A stretch of 64,000 nucleotides of DNA from Stichopus chloronotus (GCA_021234535.1 CM037846.1:16876150-16940149); one strand, 5' to 3'. Counted from the first letter of the stretch, positions 37,301 to 47,599 are shown. Notes: a model not told the origin generated them from the letters alone. Numbers and translations are program-made.

Positions 37301-37678
37301 GAAGTGATTAACCGTCGTCCTCGGCCAGGGAGACGATGGATTGTCTGTTTACGTCGTCTTTCACTTTCTCTTTTTTTTTTTTTTTTTTGCTAATGCAAAC
37401 ATTTGATGATCAAACTAGAATGCCATAGCTCACTTCATCGATTTGCAACCTATACATGCTCTGTCTTAGAGGTAACATAGAGTTTTCACTTCATCCTTAA
37501 ATGACAATATTTCCTAGTTCGACAAACGCGGTGAATGAAACAAACTACTGTATAGAACCAGTGATACCAATACAACCAAGTGGGATGGCGGTAAAACAAC
37601 ACTGCAACTTGTATAAGATGCAGGTGTTATCCCCCTTCCCCAGAGTCCCAAAGGTCAAAACGATTGTCACCCTATGAA

Positions 37679-37775
<97 letters not shown>

Positions 37776-40700
37776 CCTAGTAGTCACGGGCATGTTGCTT
37801 TGATCAGAAAGTAGCAGTGTAATATGCCCTGAGTGGCGTACACAAGCATCGTTGTCACGAAGACAGAAGTGAGAGTGTAACTGCTATTCTCTTCACATCT
37901 GTGTTTATTGACCTTGATGGGGCATCTCAACAGTCAATAGTGCAAGCAAAATGTTAGTTTAAAGGTCGGCACAAAACAGATAGTGGAAAGTTAATCCCCT
38001 ACAGCAAGGACAAATTTAAACCAAAATGAAGTGTTAATTTACAATTAGTGACACAAATGTACAGATAAAGGATGGACGCTATCCAAGGTTTGGTGAAGGT
38101 CAAAGGAAAACATGATACTAAGGACAAAACTCAGTGTTGTCACGCAATAAGCATGTAATATTTGTTTAAATGAAAGACCTCAGTTTACTCTTCAATGCTT
38201 CAAATCAGAAATGAATGTGTCGCAATAGCATTTTATTTGATTGGGCATGCACAAAATGAATGTTTCATATGTGTAAAACAAGTCCTGTCATTGTCGGAAA
38301 TGGTGGTGATTCCCAAAAATGGTGGGAATGGTGGTGACTTGATTATGATTTATATTAAAAACTTTTAAAAACGTTTTTGATATTATTTCGCTTTCATTTT
38401 CAATTTTATTATCTCGTATTTTTCTCCCTATTTTATGTATTATAGATTCGGGTGATATTGCTTCGGCGACATTGATGGCAAACGCCATCATTGGTGGCTC
38501 CATTGCTCTCATGTTTGCAGTCGCCGTTGTCTTTGGTGCTACGTCCATTGGCTTTAGGTAAAGTCACAGTTAAAACTAAAAATTATGGAATGGATTGTGC
38601 AAATAAAATATTTTATGTCTTAAAGCGAACTACAACAAAAAATGGGGTGGGGGGGGGGGGGGAATTGAAACATGCAATTGTTTTTATTGTCAACGTTGTC
38701 GAGAAAATAATCATTCAGTTTATCTCAATTCTATTAGACGCCATCAGGTGTAGACGCCATCAGGTGTAAACTTATAACTTCATGTTTACTAGATGTTCGT
38801 TTTCAACCTTCAATCGTTTCGAATTAGGCCTCTAGATAGTCAGCCTAGAAGTGGTTGTGCCTCATATAATATAGATACCTGTTATGTACGACTGACAACT
38901 GCAAAATTCATAGAAAGATATTTGACTGACAATTTTATAGAGAATGCGAAAAGAATATATTCAATTGCTTAGCAAGGATACCCACACATGTTTGCTTTAT
39001 GAAAACTGTAGAAGAATATATTCACGTGTTTAACGATAAGTCCATCCGTTAATGTCAATATATAACAATATCCTTATTCCTCGCATTATTCAATTGTTTT
39101 ACGTCATTAGCAGTCATCAACAATAGTAATTATGACTACAGACCGCAATTCGTACTTTGAATAATACACATCAATGCATTTAGAAATTGTAAACGTTTTT
39201 TATTCCATTTTCATGTTGGACTAAGTGATAGGAGTCACGTTTCGCTTTGGCGATGATTTTTAAGTATTCCTGTATAATAGGGTGCGCCTTGAATGCTGCA
39301 TCTGGAAGAAATGTTCTATATTTTCTGCTGTTCGGTCCTATATTTTCGAAAAGTAACTGAATAACCAAAATCCATGTATGAACTGTATTTCTAATTTTTA
39401 TTTTACTCCGGTGTGTTTTTGTTGTCATGAGCAAGCTCAGGGTACTGCATGACAAAATTAGGCGGGTTGCGCATTCGTGGGTAAGGCTAGTTTTAGACGA
39501 CCTCACACTCCCAAACGACATTCATCCTTTTCGTCGCGTCTAAAATTCAACCGTTCGCCAGAGTTCAATTATATTTTATTTTCTACCAACAGAAAAGTGA
39601 GAAAGAAAGATAGATTAAGGTAAGTTTTCCTCACTGAATAACAGCAACATTTTCTTCATATTAGTGTACAATGCTTTGCAAGTATTGCCATTCTACTGAC
39701 TGGAGGGAGCAGGTTGTCCCTTGTGTATTTAGAAGTTTTTTAGCGCCTAATTGCGTCTTAAAATTAATTCAGTTATTGATGTATGTGCGGTTGTACGTTT
39801 GTCGATGATCTCCTACACCATTTCAGCTACATAGCAGATTATATTATTTCCAATTATCAGTGATTCTTCTATAATGTTTTCAATTCTTTCTTTCGCATTT
39901 AAATGTTATTTATACTCATAGCTGCTGTTGTTATTTCTTTCCTCTCGAGTGTCAATGTCTACAAGCTTCCTCACGCTTTTTACCGACACTCCTCAGTGTC
40001 TTTTCTTTTTCATATTCTGCACACATTTTCCATTTCAATTATCATTTTGTAAATGTTTTCAAAGAGGCTGGAATAATTGTTATACAAAGAAACAAACAAA
40101 GCTATGTTAAGAAGGGAAAAGACTACAGAGCTAACAACATCATACAACTAATTTAGAATCTCATCGATAATTGATGACTGCATGTTTGTTTCATTTTAAA
40201 ATTTATACATTGTTCCACTTTCAAGTATCCCTAGTCAATTTGTCACAATCATAGTGACAAACTTATGTAACGATTGAAAGGGAATTTGGACAAATTATGC
40301 ATGAAATAAAAAAAAATTATTTTGTCAATTTTATTTCATCTTCTCTTTTTCATCTTTATGATACAGAACAATGCATCAGTTCCGAATATTAAGGTACGTT
40401 TATTTATTTGAGTGTTTAAATAGTATTGTAAAATTTGTAAAGCGCTACAACTATAAAGACATAATCAGTTCAAACAAAGAAAAAGAAACATACAAAGGAC
40501 TAAGAACGAGATAAAGCAAAACTAAAAGAATGCCCCCTTTAATTTTTTTCCTACAAATCTTAGTCTCTAGCTTTGATTTAAAAATGTAAATGAAGGAACG
40601 CAGTTCTAAGATCAGCTGGAAGAGAATTCCAAGGGAACAGCCACAGCAAAAGCACGTTCTTCAAAAGAGGTATGAAAATCGAGGAGCAATTAAATGGATA

Positions 40701-43700
40701 GAGAAATCAGAGAGAAGCTGGTATTTTAAACCCTAACCCCTTGACAAGAAACGAGACACATAATTAGGAGCCACATCGTTCAGAGCTTAAAAAACCTTAG
40801 AACGAATTCTGTTTAAAACGAAAGGAAGCCTACGGATATCTCTTAAAGTTGACATGAAATGTGACAGAACGCCGGGATGGTATATAGCCTAGCTGTATCA
40901 TTTTGAACTCTTTGTATAGTTTTTCTTTCATTGAATATATCATCTTATATCTTCTTATCAATATATCATCTTATAACAATTTAAAAATAACATCTTATCG
41001 TCTTGTAAATAGATCATTCTTATGAATATATCATCTTATATTATCATCTTTGCAGTATATTTCAACCCACGAAAGCACAACAAAGAAAGCTCATGAAACA
41101 AAGTAGGCCGCGATATTACAAAGGTTACCGAGAAAGAAGAAATGATATATCAAAAAACAAAGATCAAAGGTATGTACGCTTCCCAAAGTGTTTGCTTTCT
41201 TAGAATTCATCTCAAGTTGAGTATACCGTTAATGCATTTCTTTCCTTTTGGTTTGGCCTCCGTGTGAAGTATTTGCTGAACGCCGTACATTCAGAATCGA
41301 ATTCAAAATGGACTGTCTGCTACTGCGGTGACTTGGTCAGACTTCCTCAACCGGTGGGCTAAAGGGCTTAAATCCGGGAGAGGGCAAGCAATAATATTAC
41401 TACGCAAGCAGAGCCAACATCGGCTAGCCCGTGGAGCACAGAGATAATGTTTGGATAAAAATACCTCTCAGATTGTATACACTCCCACTACTAAAAATCA
41501 GCCGTACTTCCGCACCGCTCTTGTTAAAGTGTTCCTGTGTTCACACAGTCTGGTTTTTACAAGTGGTCACAGGTAACGTCAAACGCTTGTAATTTTAAGA
41601 ATACTGACTAGAAACAGATGGCGCTATTTTAATATGTAATGTGGAACTTTAATTGAACTTATTGGTTTCAGCTGTGAGCACATTTACCACTTAGTTCAGC
41701 ACAGCATACGCATTAGGCGTTGACTCACACTACAAAACGGTAAGTTTGTTCATGGTTAATACAGTATTATAGAATACGGCTTAATACAGGGGATATTAGC
41801 GGCTTGTTCACTCTCGGGTATCTAGGAATATGGGATTTTGCAAGACTGTACCCTCTGTTAAGTTTTCTCCGATAGCAAGAGACATTAAAATATGCAGTAA
41901 CATTTATCTATAGAAATTGGTTCAACTTTTCTATCTAAATTTCCTCTTTCGTTCTGTTATTGAAGTTAGCGTAAAGGAAAATACTAACTTTATTCAGTGA
42001 TATCGAAAAAATCGATTCTTGAGATTAAAGTGATTATGAATTTATTAATTAGGTTAAAAATTAATAATAAAGTTGATAGTTTACGTTTACTGAGATTTTG
42101 TGAAAACGAACAAACAATTCATTCATCATCTTTAAATGGCCTTTGAACTGTGTAAAGATAGGTAAATAAAAATCCCATTGAACCATCTTCATAAGATGAA
42201 AGGTTATCAACATTGACTCTGACGGTAGGATGGGAGTAATTTATTTTTTGTCAAAAATTCAACCTTGACCACTTTGAGTTCTAAGGGAGATTATTGAGAG
42301 ACTTTTCCTTTTTCTTTCGATATGAAAGTATTTCACTCGATTCTCATGGTCCACTTAGGTGGAATGGTATTTCAGAATGCAAAAAGAAAACTATAAACAA
42401 AAAGTAAATCTACAGTTCCCCAAAAATTTAATTCAAATTAAGTGAAAATTTATTCCAGGTGGAGACATAATTCTTCATTCGTGAAGTATACAGTCTCTTA
42501 AAATAACCATGCATGAGCGGTTTTAATCAACAGCAAGGTAAGGTAACAAAATAAATGTTGTTGATCTGCAAGTCGTATTTCTTTCAATTTTGTGGTTTAT
42601 CAGAATTATCTTTTTAGATTTTTTTTTTTGGTCATATTACCTCTTAATTATCATCCACCATCCTCATTTATTCTTAGAATAATTTTAGAGCCAGTACCAA
42701 ACCACTCGAATCATACGAAGGGGAAACAACCAGCCAAGACCGTTCCGAGTAGACCGAAGAAAGGGTCACCAAAGGTGATCTATTAATTTAGCAATCAATT
42801 GATCCATTTGTCTGGAAACTTTACGATTTTTGTGTGTATGCACTGAATACGAAAAAAACATAAGGTCACGATTGTTAATAATGATTTTGTTTCTTTATTT
42901 TTAAGTGAATAAACAAAAGTGTTCATGAATGGAATACTTAATATAATGAACGAAAATGACAGTTACTACTGTAAAAGAAAGAAAATAGTAACACTTCGAA
43001 GAAATTTTTGAAGCAAGGAGTCTTCTTAGAAGAGGAAGATAGCGCTTACGAAATGAATATGCAACAGTGCTGATGTCACCGCAGCCATTCCTCACATGAT
43101 ATCATACCACTCAAGTGGCATCATATCAGTGATTTATATAGTCACGAGATAATTCATTGTAGTAGTAATTAATTCAATAGTATTATTTAATGCAAGTAAG
43201 CACTGTGTACGCTACGACCTAAATTGTCTGAATGATGCACGCAATTGAAAAACAAACTAAATGTTTGGACATGAATTTCTTTTTACCTATTTCTTTTACT
43301 TGAAGACAGACATTGGAAACCTACATCCCCGACTCCCTCATATATATTAATATATAAGTAGAAAACTTCACAAACATGACAATATTAGAAGCACAAATAC
43401 AGTTACAAAAAAGTGTACATTTCAGACTCCCCTGTGTCCTTTCTTCAGCACTAACGGATGAATGTTGAAATTGTTTTCAAAAATAACAGATTAGAAAGGC
43501 CTTGTATACGCTCACGTGCAGTGCGCGCTTGGAGACCGCAAGGATAAACATTTAGTGCAGTATGGAAGTGTGCCTCAACGCACAGCGCGTTAACTATTAC
43601 AGTCACCCCCACCCCCACCTTACACAGAGGGGAAATCACTCAACATGCCAAGGTTTTTGTTTAAGCCATGGGAATGAGTAGATCATTTTATTATGCACTT

Positions 43701-46403
43701 ACTCTCAGCTTTCAGCCTTTGGGTCACAGAAGAGCAACCGCAACCGAGCAAAATACATACCAAGTTAGATAGCAAATGATTAGATTCACCGATGTAGTTC
43801 TTGGAGTCCAGAGACCCATCCTGTATTTTTTTTTTTTTTTGTGATTGTTAAACCTCAGTCTAAATTTGCTGCCCGTTTGGCCAACGTAGTTACCTTTATC
43901 ACATGTGTTGCAACACAATAAGTAGACTACATTAGGTGTATCACAATCAAGGGGCAGGGGGCGAATGTTTTATGTAGTGCCATGAGGGGTAAGAGTTTCA
44001 TCAGTGACAATGAAACGACATACTTGACATCTGGGTTTGCCACACTTTTGTTACCTGTGTTTCTAGTTGTGGGAATAATGGAGGATGTAAGAAGAGACTT
44101 AAGGTTAAGTACCTTAGGTTTGTAGCACAATAAATGAAGGCTTTTCGTACCCCCTCCCTGATAATATCTAGAGAATAGTCACAATCAAGTAAGAATTGTA
44201 TCAGATTACTAACATGCTTATCATATATACGTTAGTAACTGTGTTAGTAACTGTGACATTATCAATTACAGTAGGAAGATCGTTCAACTGAACATGAGAA
44301 AATCAGAGGCTGGGGACCGTAATCGCTTGATTTTATCATATTGCATTCCCTTATGTCACCCGTTATATAAAGTGCCATGAAAACTTAAATATTCACAGTA
44401 TATGACCGAGCCTTCATTGCAAGAAAATGAAAAGGAACACGTTTATTTATCGTTTCCATTGTCATCTTCAGTCAATTCTTATCCTCGATATAGAGTACAG
44501 GTATATGTGCTTAAAGACTGAACAGACTGAAAGGTACAGAAAGGTACCTCTGGGCCGAGACTGAACTGAACGTTTTCCCGGCCCTTCGATGCTGTGCACA
44601 ATCCCCATAAAGTAAGACGATGTTGGTGATTTTCCTTATTAGGTGATTTTGTGACTAAGCAAAGAGGAAGGATGACAAAGACATGAAGCAATTCGGTCTT
44701 GGTCTTGGTCTTGGTTTTGGTCTTAACTTTTACAGCAGAACATCAAAGAATAAACAGTAAAGTGATGATATGAGTTGGAGGAAAAGCAAAAAAAAAAAAA
44801 AAACAACAACAACAAATTAACCTGAGAGTCCAAGGGGGTCAGGATGAGAAAAGAAAACAAATCGGTCTCTTTAAAAAGTTGTGGTTTTGAAAGAAAAAAA
44901 AACATTAAAATTATACTACATGTGTCGATGGGTCTACTCACATTTTATCATCCCCCATCCATGAATTTGACCTAACTAAGCACCTGCTTAGAACGATGGA
45001 ATCATGTAAAAATGTCCATACGACTCGCATCTTATTTCAGCCAGAAGAATAGCTATGTTGCCGCACATATAACCAGTGTTGCGTTTCGGCGAGACCCGGT
45101 CTTGTTCTCCAGACCGGTTTTTCCTGGTCTTGTGCTCCAGACCGATTTTTCCTGGTCTTGGTCTCGATATCCTGTAGGCCTTGTTCTCGGTAGATCAATA
45201 AATGTATCCACAGTTTGGTTACCCCAAAAGGTTGTCAGAAGTAAAGGGTGCGCTATTTTTAATCACTAAGGTAGAATCAAGTTGGACTATAGAAACTGAA
45301 AAATTAAGCGATTCTGTTTCTGGGTCCCATACTTGCTTGGAGTACATGGCATAATATCTTATCATATTTCAAAATGGTATAAACCTCCTAGGACATACGT
45401 CGGAATGAAGTGAGAAATTTAAAGAGATTTGAGCTTCTGCACGGTTGGTGCTCTAGTGTTTGGCATGTGATAAAAAAACAGATTTACACGAGTGATTTTG
45501 GGCTTTTTTGCGAATAAAGATCGTTCGCAGTGCATGAGATAATAAAAGCAGGTAAAAGAATCAATCAATCAATCATGGATTGGACAGTTTGTTTCCTTAT
45601 TCGTTCTCGATCTTTGTGTCGACACCCTCTAGTTTCAGTTCCGGTCTCTCGGATATGTTTGTCACGACTTTAACTCTGATACCTTTCTTGAAAAGCTGTG
45701 ATAAAGCGCTCGTCGTTTCGTCTCTTTTTCATATGGTGTTCACATCTGTCATGTGAACGCACGCGTCTCGTGACCTACTTGAGCATAATCCTGGGATCTC
45801 GAATGATCAAGATAAACAAAGAAGTGAAAGAGAATTGTAACGAAAATATAAATACTCGTCACTTTGTAAGTACCGATTACGTGTTACATGCAGGGTGCGT
45901 TCACATGCTGAAGTTTTCTTTAATACACTTTATCAATCTCATACTTTACATCCATTCTTCAGACGGTTGAGCTCACATGGCAAGTGAACTTCGCGGCTCT
46001 CATTTTCAAAAAAAAATTATTTGTTTATTCTGACAAAACATTTGTATTTTCACTCATCTTACAAACCAAGAAAATGCATCTTTCCTCTCACTCCAGATCT
46101 GTAAACATTCTTCCAAGTTAGTCCAACTAAAATGCACCATATATAAGTTTCGCGCGTAAATGTTATTCCTGAATAATATCACATCAAAACATCATTCAGT
46201 TTTCTTATTTGATTCTAACGATTTAATATTAAGTAATTATAAAAAGACAATCAATAATGTTAAGTTTACCTTAGGGTGATAATGCAATGTTACAGACCGG
46301 TAGACAGTTTACTCATCTGAATCACAAAGTCACCTCAAATTCAATTTCTTGTCTCTCTCTCTCTCTCTTCTCTCTACAGCTCATCTCTGAGACAATGGTT
46401 TAG
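19285..46403 (+). CDS. ADAM-family membrane protein, ADAM11/22/23-like (3' part)
   Basis: Ten exons join in frame: 19285-19356, 20392-20442, 21701-21764, 24122-24297, 24903-25134, 38446-38557, 39593-39619, 40367-40393, 41056-41169 and 42677-42774, then either read-through to TAA at 42784 or splicing to 46380-46403. The order of domains is disintegrin (CRHRINKCDLPEYC), a short Cys-rich part, CSGKG-FCTNENRCVCSCGWFGTAC (EGF-like), a Thr/Ser stalk, a transmembrane helix and a Lys/Arg-rich tail. The CLEHRC-to-EGF order and an alternatively exon-rich tail are typical of ADAM11/22/23, which in vertebrates are catalytically inactive and serve as neuronal receptors for LGI proteins. Activity cannot be judged because the metalloprotease exons were not found. 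Confidence 0.75.
20392..20442 (+). CDS. ADAM exon: end of disintegrin domain
   Basis: A 51-base, phase 0-0 exon after the acceptor TTTTTCCACAG reads CPSDVHLSDKTPCDFNT; the donor is ACA|GTAGGA. It aligns with the CP.D.....G..C segment that follows CDLPEYC in ADAM and snake-venom disintegrin domains. Confidence 0.8.
21701..21764 (+). CDS. ADAM exon: disintegrin/cysteine-rich junction
   Basis: The acceptor TTGTTGGCAG and donor ATA|GTATGT bound 64 bases, phase 0-1, reading GVCYRGHCFLTNSPCGAFLS-H. The G.CY.G.C motif closes the disintegrin domain in ADAMs and is normally followed by a ..QC..IWG block, which is not recognisable here. Confidence 0.75.
21765..24121 (+). other. ADAM intron with degenerate minisatellite
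   Basis: No further phase 1-1 exon with the expected Cys/Trp pattern was found. A good acceptor at about 22813 (CTTTCTTTTTCAG) leads into a stop after 11 codons in the required phase. A GC-richer patch at 21885-22080 has an open - strand frame without recognisable motifs. A (CA)n run lies near 22258. Confidence 0.5.
23110..23950. repeat. Degenerate tandem repeat, ~45-60 bp units
   Basis: Variants of AGAGTATTTCAAGGTTCTAT followed by AAGAGTTTGGCTTCAC and TTAGTTATAC recur about a dozen times (for example at 23192, 23283, 23464 and 23827) with varying spacing. It looks like an old, diverged minisatellite. Confidence 0.6.
24122..24297 (+). CDS. ADAM exon: cysteine-rich C-terminal part
   Basis: The acceptor TTTCCCTCGCAG opens phase 1; the donor GGG|GTATAA is weak, phase 0. 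The 58 whole codons include FLCNRREICVDGSCLNLGD and CPSSTDGKICSGKG. C....(I/M)C(L/V)...C followed by C.....G.(I/V)CSG.G is the ADAM11/22/23-type link into the EGF-like module. Sequence upstream in the exon (TTENNLTNDIPT) has one N-glycosylation sequon, NLT. Confidence 0.8.
24298..24902 (+). other. ADAM intron, 605 bp
   Basis: Intron with a poly-T run near 24560; no other feature seen. Confidence 0.6.
24903..25134 (+). CDS. ADAM exon: EGF-like module and Thr/Ser stalk
   Basis: The acceptor TTTTTGACAG (phase 0) and donor GAAG|GTACGT (phase 1) bound 232 bases. The exon completes the EGF-like module with FCTNENRCVCSCGWFGTACQ, then runs through a Ser/Thr/Glu/Pro stalk. Sequons NES, NST and NQS suggest N-glycosylation, and one extra Cys (SWCLP) lies in the stalk. 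The frame is open throughout and GC-richer than the flanking introns. Confidence 0.85.
27167..27307 (+). pseudogene. Disrupted tRNA-Ser relic
   Basis: The 5' end GTAGTCGTGGCCGA (27167-27180) equals the first 14 bases of the two intact tRNA-Ser genes. The 3' part CGCAGGTTCGAAACCTGCCGACTA (27284-27307) matches their T arm and acceptor strand. Between them is about 100 bases, where about 44 are expected; ACTAAAAATCT resembles the old anticodon arm. The D arm is largely missing. It lies 2.1 kb upstream of the intact genes, on the same strand. Confidence 0.75.
27794..28087 (+). other. Orphan 97-codon ORF, possible exon
   Basis: The frame reads, in part, YSLYFDEGFSIFFKEYLAMP, KKVYFSVLMMPAKFVNSDGD and VTAVCYWRVDP. 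Its composition is less biased than that of the chance frames around it, and an AG at about 27888 could open an exon. No family is recognised. It lies in the ADAM intron on the same strand, but no donor or phase evidence ties it to that gene. Confidence 0.2.
29296..29377 (+). tRNA. tRNA-Ser (anticodon AGA), copy 1
   Basis: 82 bases fold into a class II tRNA: acceptor GTAGTCG pairs with CGACTAC, discriminator G; D arm GGCC...GGC; anticodon stem ATAGA/TCTAT with loop CTAGAAA (AGA at 29329-29331); long variable arm GGGA-TCT-TCCC; T arm GCAGG-TTCGAAT-CCTGC. Box A (TGGCCGAGTGG) and box B (GGTTCGAATCC) are intact. A TTTT run about 8 bases downstream is a likely Pol III terminator. Confidence 0.97.
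30026..30107 (+). tRNA. tRNA-Ser (anticodon AGA), copy 2
   Basis: The sequence is identical to the copy 730 bases upstream, including box A, box B, anticodon and downstream T run. It is part of the tandem duplication. Confidence 0.97.
34059..35110. repeat. Satellite-like array with two alternating unit types
   Basis: Units of about 150-165 bases share AATTTTGCC..AAATTTGTATTTCCAGCATATCTTGAGA (starts near 34206, 34362, 34520, 34808 and 34965). After this block, type A continues GTATTTGAGCATTTAATGC and type B continues CTATTAGACCAATTAACTT. A and B alternate at first; near 34690 a B body lacks its head. Open frames on the - strand here repeat the same peptide and are artefacts of the array. Confidence 0.8.
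37680..37771. repeat. (AT)n microsatellite, about 90 bp
   Basis: A pure AT dinucleotide run. Predicted Tyr-Ile frames across it are not genes. Confidence 0.98.
38446..38557 (+). CDS. ADAM exon: transmembrane helix
   Basis: The acceptor TTTATGTATTATAG (phase 1) and donor TTTAG|GTAAAG (phase 2) bound 112 bases. They encode DSGDIASATLMANA, then a hydrophobic run IIGGSIALMFAVAVVFGA and TSIGFR. It corresponds in position and type to the ..TN(I)IIG.IAG.IL... helix of ADAM22/23. A poly-G run follows in the intron near 38646. Confidence 0.85.
38735..38766. repeat. 16-bp tandem duplication
   Basis: TAGACGCCATCAGGTG occurs twice in direct succession in the intron. Confidence 0.95.
39180..39521 (-). 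other. Orphan 113-codon ORF antisense to the ADAM gene
   Basis: An ATG-to-TAA frame on the - strand within an ADAM intron. Segments such as LLFENIGPNSRKYRTFLPDA and HPIIQEYLKIIAKAKRDSY look protein-like and not low-complexity. No family is recognised and no - strand promoter or poly(A) evidence was seen. It could be a relic of a mobile element. Confidence 0.25.
39593..39619 (+). CDS. ADAM microexon 1, 27 nt
   Basis: Acceptor CTACCAACAG, donor TTAAG|GTAAGT, phase 2-2. After the split Arg codon it adds KVRKKDRL and ends in another split Arg codon, giving a strongly basic juxtamembrane segment. Confidence 0.65.
40367..40393 (+). CDS. ADAM microexon 2, 27 nt
   Basis: Acceptor TTTATGATACAG, donor TTAAG|GTACGT, phase 2-2. 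It adds TMHQFRIL between split Arg codons. It has the same length and phase as the preceding microexon and the same last six bases, ATTAAG. Confidence 0.65.
40394..41055 (+). other. ADAM intron with repeat-like middle
   Basis: The segment 40430-40890 (GGAAGAGAATTCCAAGGGAA, ...AGCCACATCGTTCAGAGC...) reads like the 3' end of a dispersed repeat, but I cannot name it. TATCATCTTAT is repeated several times at 40938-41050. Confidence 0.35.
41056..41169 (+). CDS. ADAM exon: basic cytoplasmic tail
   Basis: Acceptor ATCATCTTTGCAG and donor AAAG|GTATGT, phase 2-2, 114 bases. It encodes SIFQPTKAQQRKLMKQSRPR then YYKGYRERRND and so on, a Lys/Arg-rich, probably disordered tail. Confidence 0.7.
41170..42676 (+). 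other. ADAM intron, 1.5 kb
   Basis: No feature recognised. Confidence 0.5.
42677..42786 (+). CDS. ADAM exon: Pro/Lys-rich tail with optional stop
   Basis: The acceptor TTTATTCTTAG opens phase 2. The frame reads IILEPVPNHSNHTKGKQPAK and TVPSRPKKGSPK, then either continues VIY to TAA (42784-42786) or splices at AAAG|GTGATC (exon end 42774, phase 0). The donor is moderate. The two options give different C-termini. Confidence 0.6.
43355..43630 (-). repeat. Tail region of the Penelope-like relic (copy 1)
   Basis: This stretch lies just 3' of the GIY-YIG relic. It shares CTTCACAAACATGACAAT, AAGTGTACATTTC, CCCTGTGTCCTT and CTCATGTG/CTCACGTGCAGTGCGC words with 48521-48735, so it is a dispersed repeat and probably the 3' tail of the element. 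Confidence 0.6.
43635..44330 (-). pseudogene. Penelope-like retroelement relic, GIY-YIG endonuclease part
   Basis: Read on the - strand, pieces of the frame give PKVLNLKSLLTSSI, KCGKPRCQVCRFIVTDE, NVVYLLCCNTCDKG, NYVGQTGSKFRLRFNNH and, near 43650, HGLNKNLG. This order (Cys-rich lead, C..C, YVGQTG...R...H, HGLN) is the C-terminal GIY-YIG region of Penelope-like elements. It is broken by a one-base frameshift before the first Cys block, a TAA just upstream of NIRPL, and an A-run expansion after NNH. Upstream reverse transcriptase sequence is only faintly traceable, and the element is inactive. Confidence 0.65.
44694..45210. repeat. GTCTTG-type minisatellites
   Basis: GGTCTT repeats lie at about 44696-44723. 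Two and a half 28-bp units starting GTCTTG(T/G)(T/G)CTCCAGACCG and ending TTTTTCCTG lie at about 45099-45180. A poly-A run lies near 44790. Confidence 0.7.
46329..46379 (+). promoter_or_regulatory. Strong polypyrimidine tract and 3' splice site
   Basis: A (CT)n tract of about 25 bases ends TCTCTACAG. It defines the acceptor of the putative PDZ-ligand exon. Confidence 0.6.
46380..46403 (+). CDS. Putative alternative last ADAM exon, C-terminus ...SETMV
   Basis: Spliced from the phase-0 donor at 42774, this exon reads LISETMV then TAG. The last four residues ETMV fit the class I PDZ ligand X-(S/T)-X-hydrophobic. Vertebrate ADAM22 also ends in a class I PDZ ligand and binds PSD-95-type MAGUKs. 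The exon is tiny, so the call depends on the acceptor, the phase match and the biological sense of the peptide. Confidence 0.5.
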   Translation, partial: LISETMV

Positions 46404-47599
46404 GAGACATTTCAAATCTTGTGCTAGATGATCAGCATCTGATGACGTCGTATCATAACCGTAGGGTTCATAAGAGTTTCATATCCTTCGGATTCTTCTA
46501 GTACATCGTTTCCCATTTTTTCAATTATTTTCTTCTCTCTTTTTGTGTAAATCACTTTTTCACGGTTTAAGGACAGCAATTGAAATTACCACAATTAGCG
46601 TTTTAGCTTTCATCATGAGTTCTGCCCATGTCCCCTCCTCCTCTTCGTCCCCACTTTCCCTTCTTCAAAATCCTTCAAATCCATTTCACGGTTTTTAGCC
46701 GAATCCAAAAGCTGTTTTCTTATACTGAAAGTGCGCCACGCACTACGACTCCACTGCCATCTGCTTACATACGCTTTCCTCAGATCAGGGAGCAGTTAGA
46801 TATTTCTGTGTTTACATAGATGCAATGCTTTTCTTTCTAATATTAAAGGACTGCAGATACGGTGCCTTCGATTTCCAGTGCTGGATAGATTCATAAACCT
46901 TATAATACTATTGATTCATATTCATCTTGTCTACCTACGAAAGTTTCTAGATGCAACAAGGATTAGTTTTGCTTAAGAAGAGTATAGTGTACATGAAATT
47001 TGAAAGGTAAGGAGCTTGAATCATAATAAAATGAATTTCAAGCTGCTTATCAGTTGAATACATTCTGTTGATAAAACCTTAACATCGAGTCCTTATATGG
47101 GTACATTACTCGACACATGTCATGGCCGGTCCTCATTGGTGTCATTAGGTGACCTCAGCATAAAGTTGCACTTCAACTTGTCTACATTTCCCACCGCTAT
47201 CGTGGCCTTACTACATACGCATGAGTTCTAAAAGATATAACCTGTTAAAAATTGTTACAATATCTTTGACAAAGTTTGATAATTTAAGGTTAAGGTCACG
47301 ATTCATGGCAGGTACATCAATGCGCAATTGTCAGCATTTACAAACACATTACAACTTCACTATTCCTAACCGTTAGCGTTTCGTCTCCCTTGATATGGTC
47401 TCGAACAGTTGCTGTTGTTAATGCTTATCTTGACCGTTGGTGTACAAAGTAATTGTCTTTACTGTTACGTAACAACGTTTCCTCAATTTTTCGATTTGTA
47501 CTGTTAACCTGAAAATCATTTATAGACTTATATTAATTTCCTCACAAAGAGATTACACTTGTACCTGAACGTTTCTTCAGTCTTTGTATGAGCCTTGAT

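Larger units (their letters stand above)
25135..38445 (+). other. 13.3-kb ADAM intron
   Basis: Large intron before the transmembrane exon. It contains the tRNA-Ser relic, the duplicated tRNA-Ser genes, the alternating satellite-like array, a long (AT)n run and several poly-C runs (26793, 29666, 30395), all listed separately. A GAAC-type tetranucleotide run lies near 36650. No other exon could be defended. Confidence 0.55.

Noticed and set aside
37545..37793. 82-codon Tyr-Ile ORF
   Set aside because: Produced by the (AT)n run at 37680-37771.
43355..44330. CRISPR-like or bacterial features
   Set aside because: No regularly spaced direct repeats with unique spacers, and no operon or ribosome-binding-site structure anywhere; the repeats are retroelement-derived.
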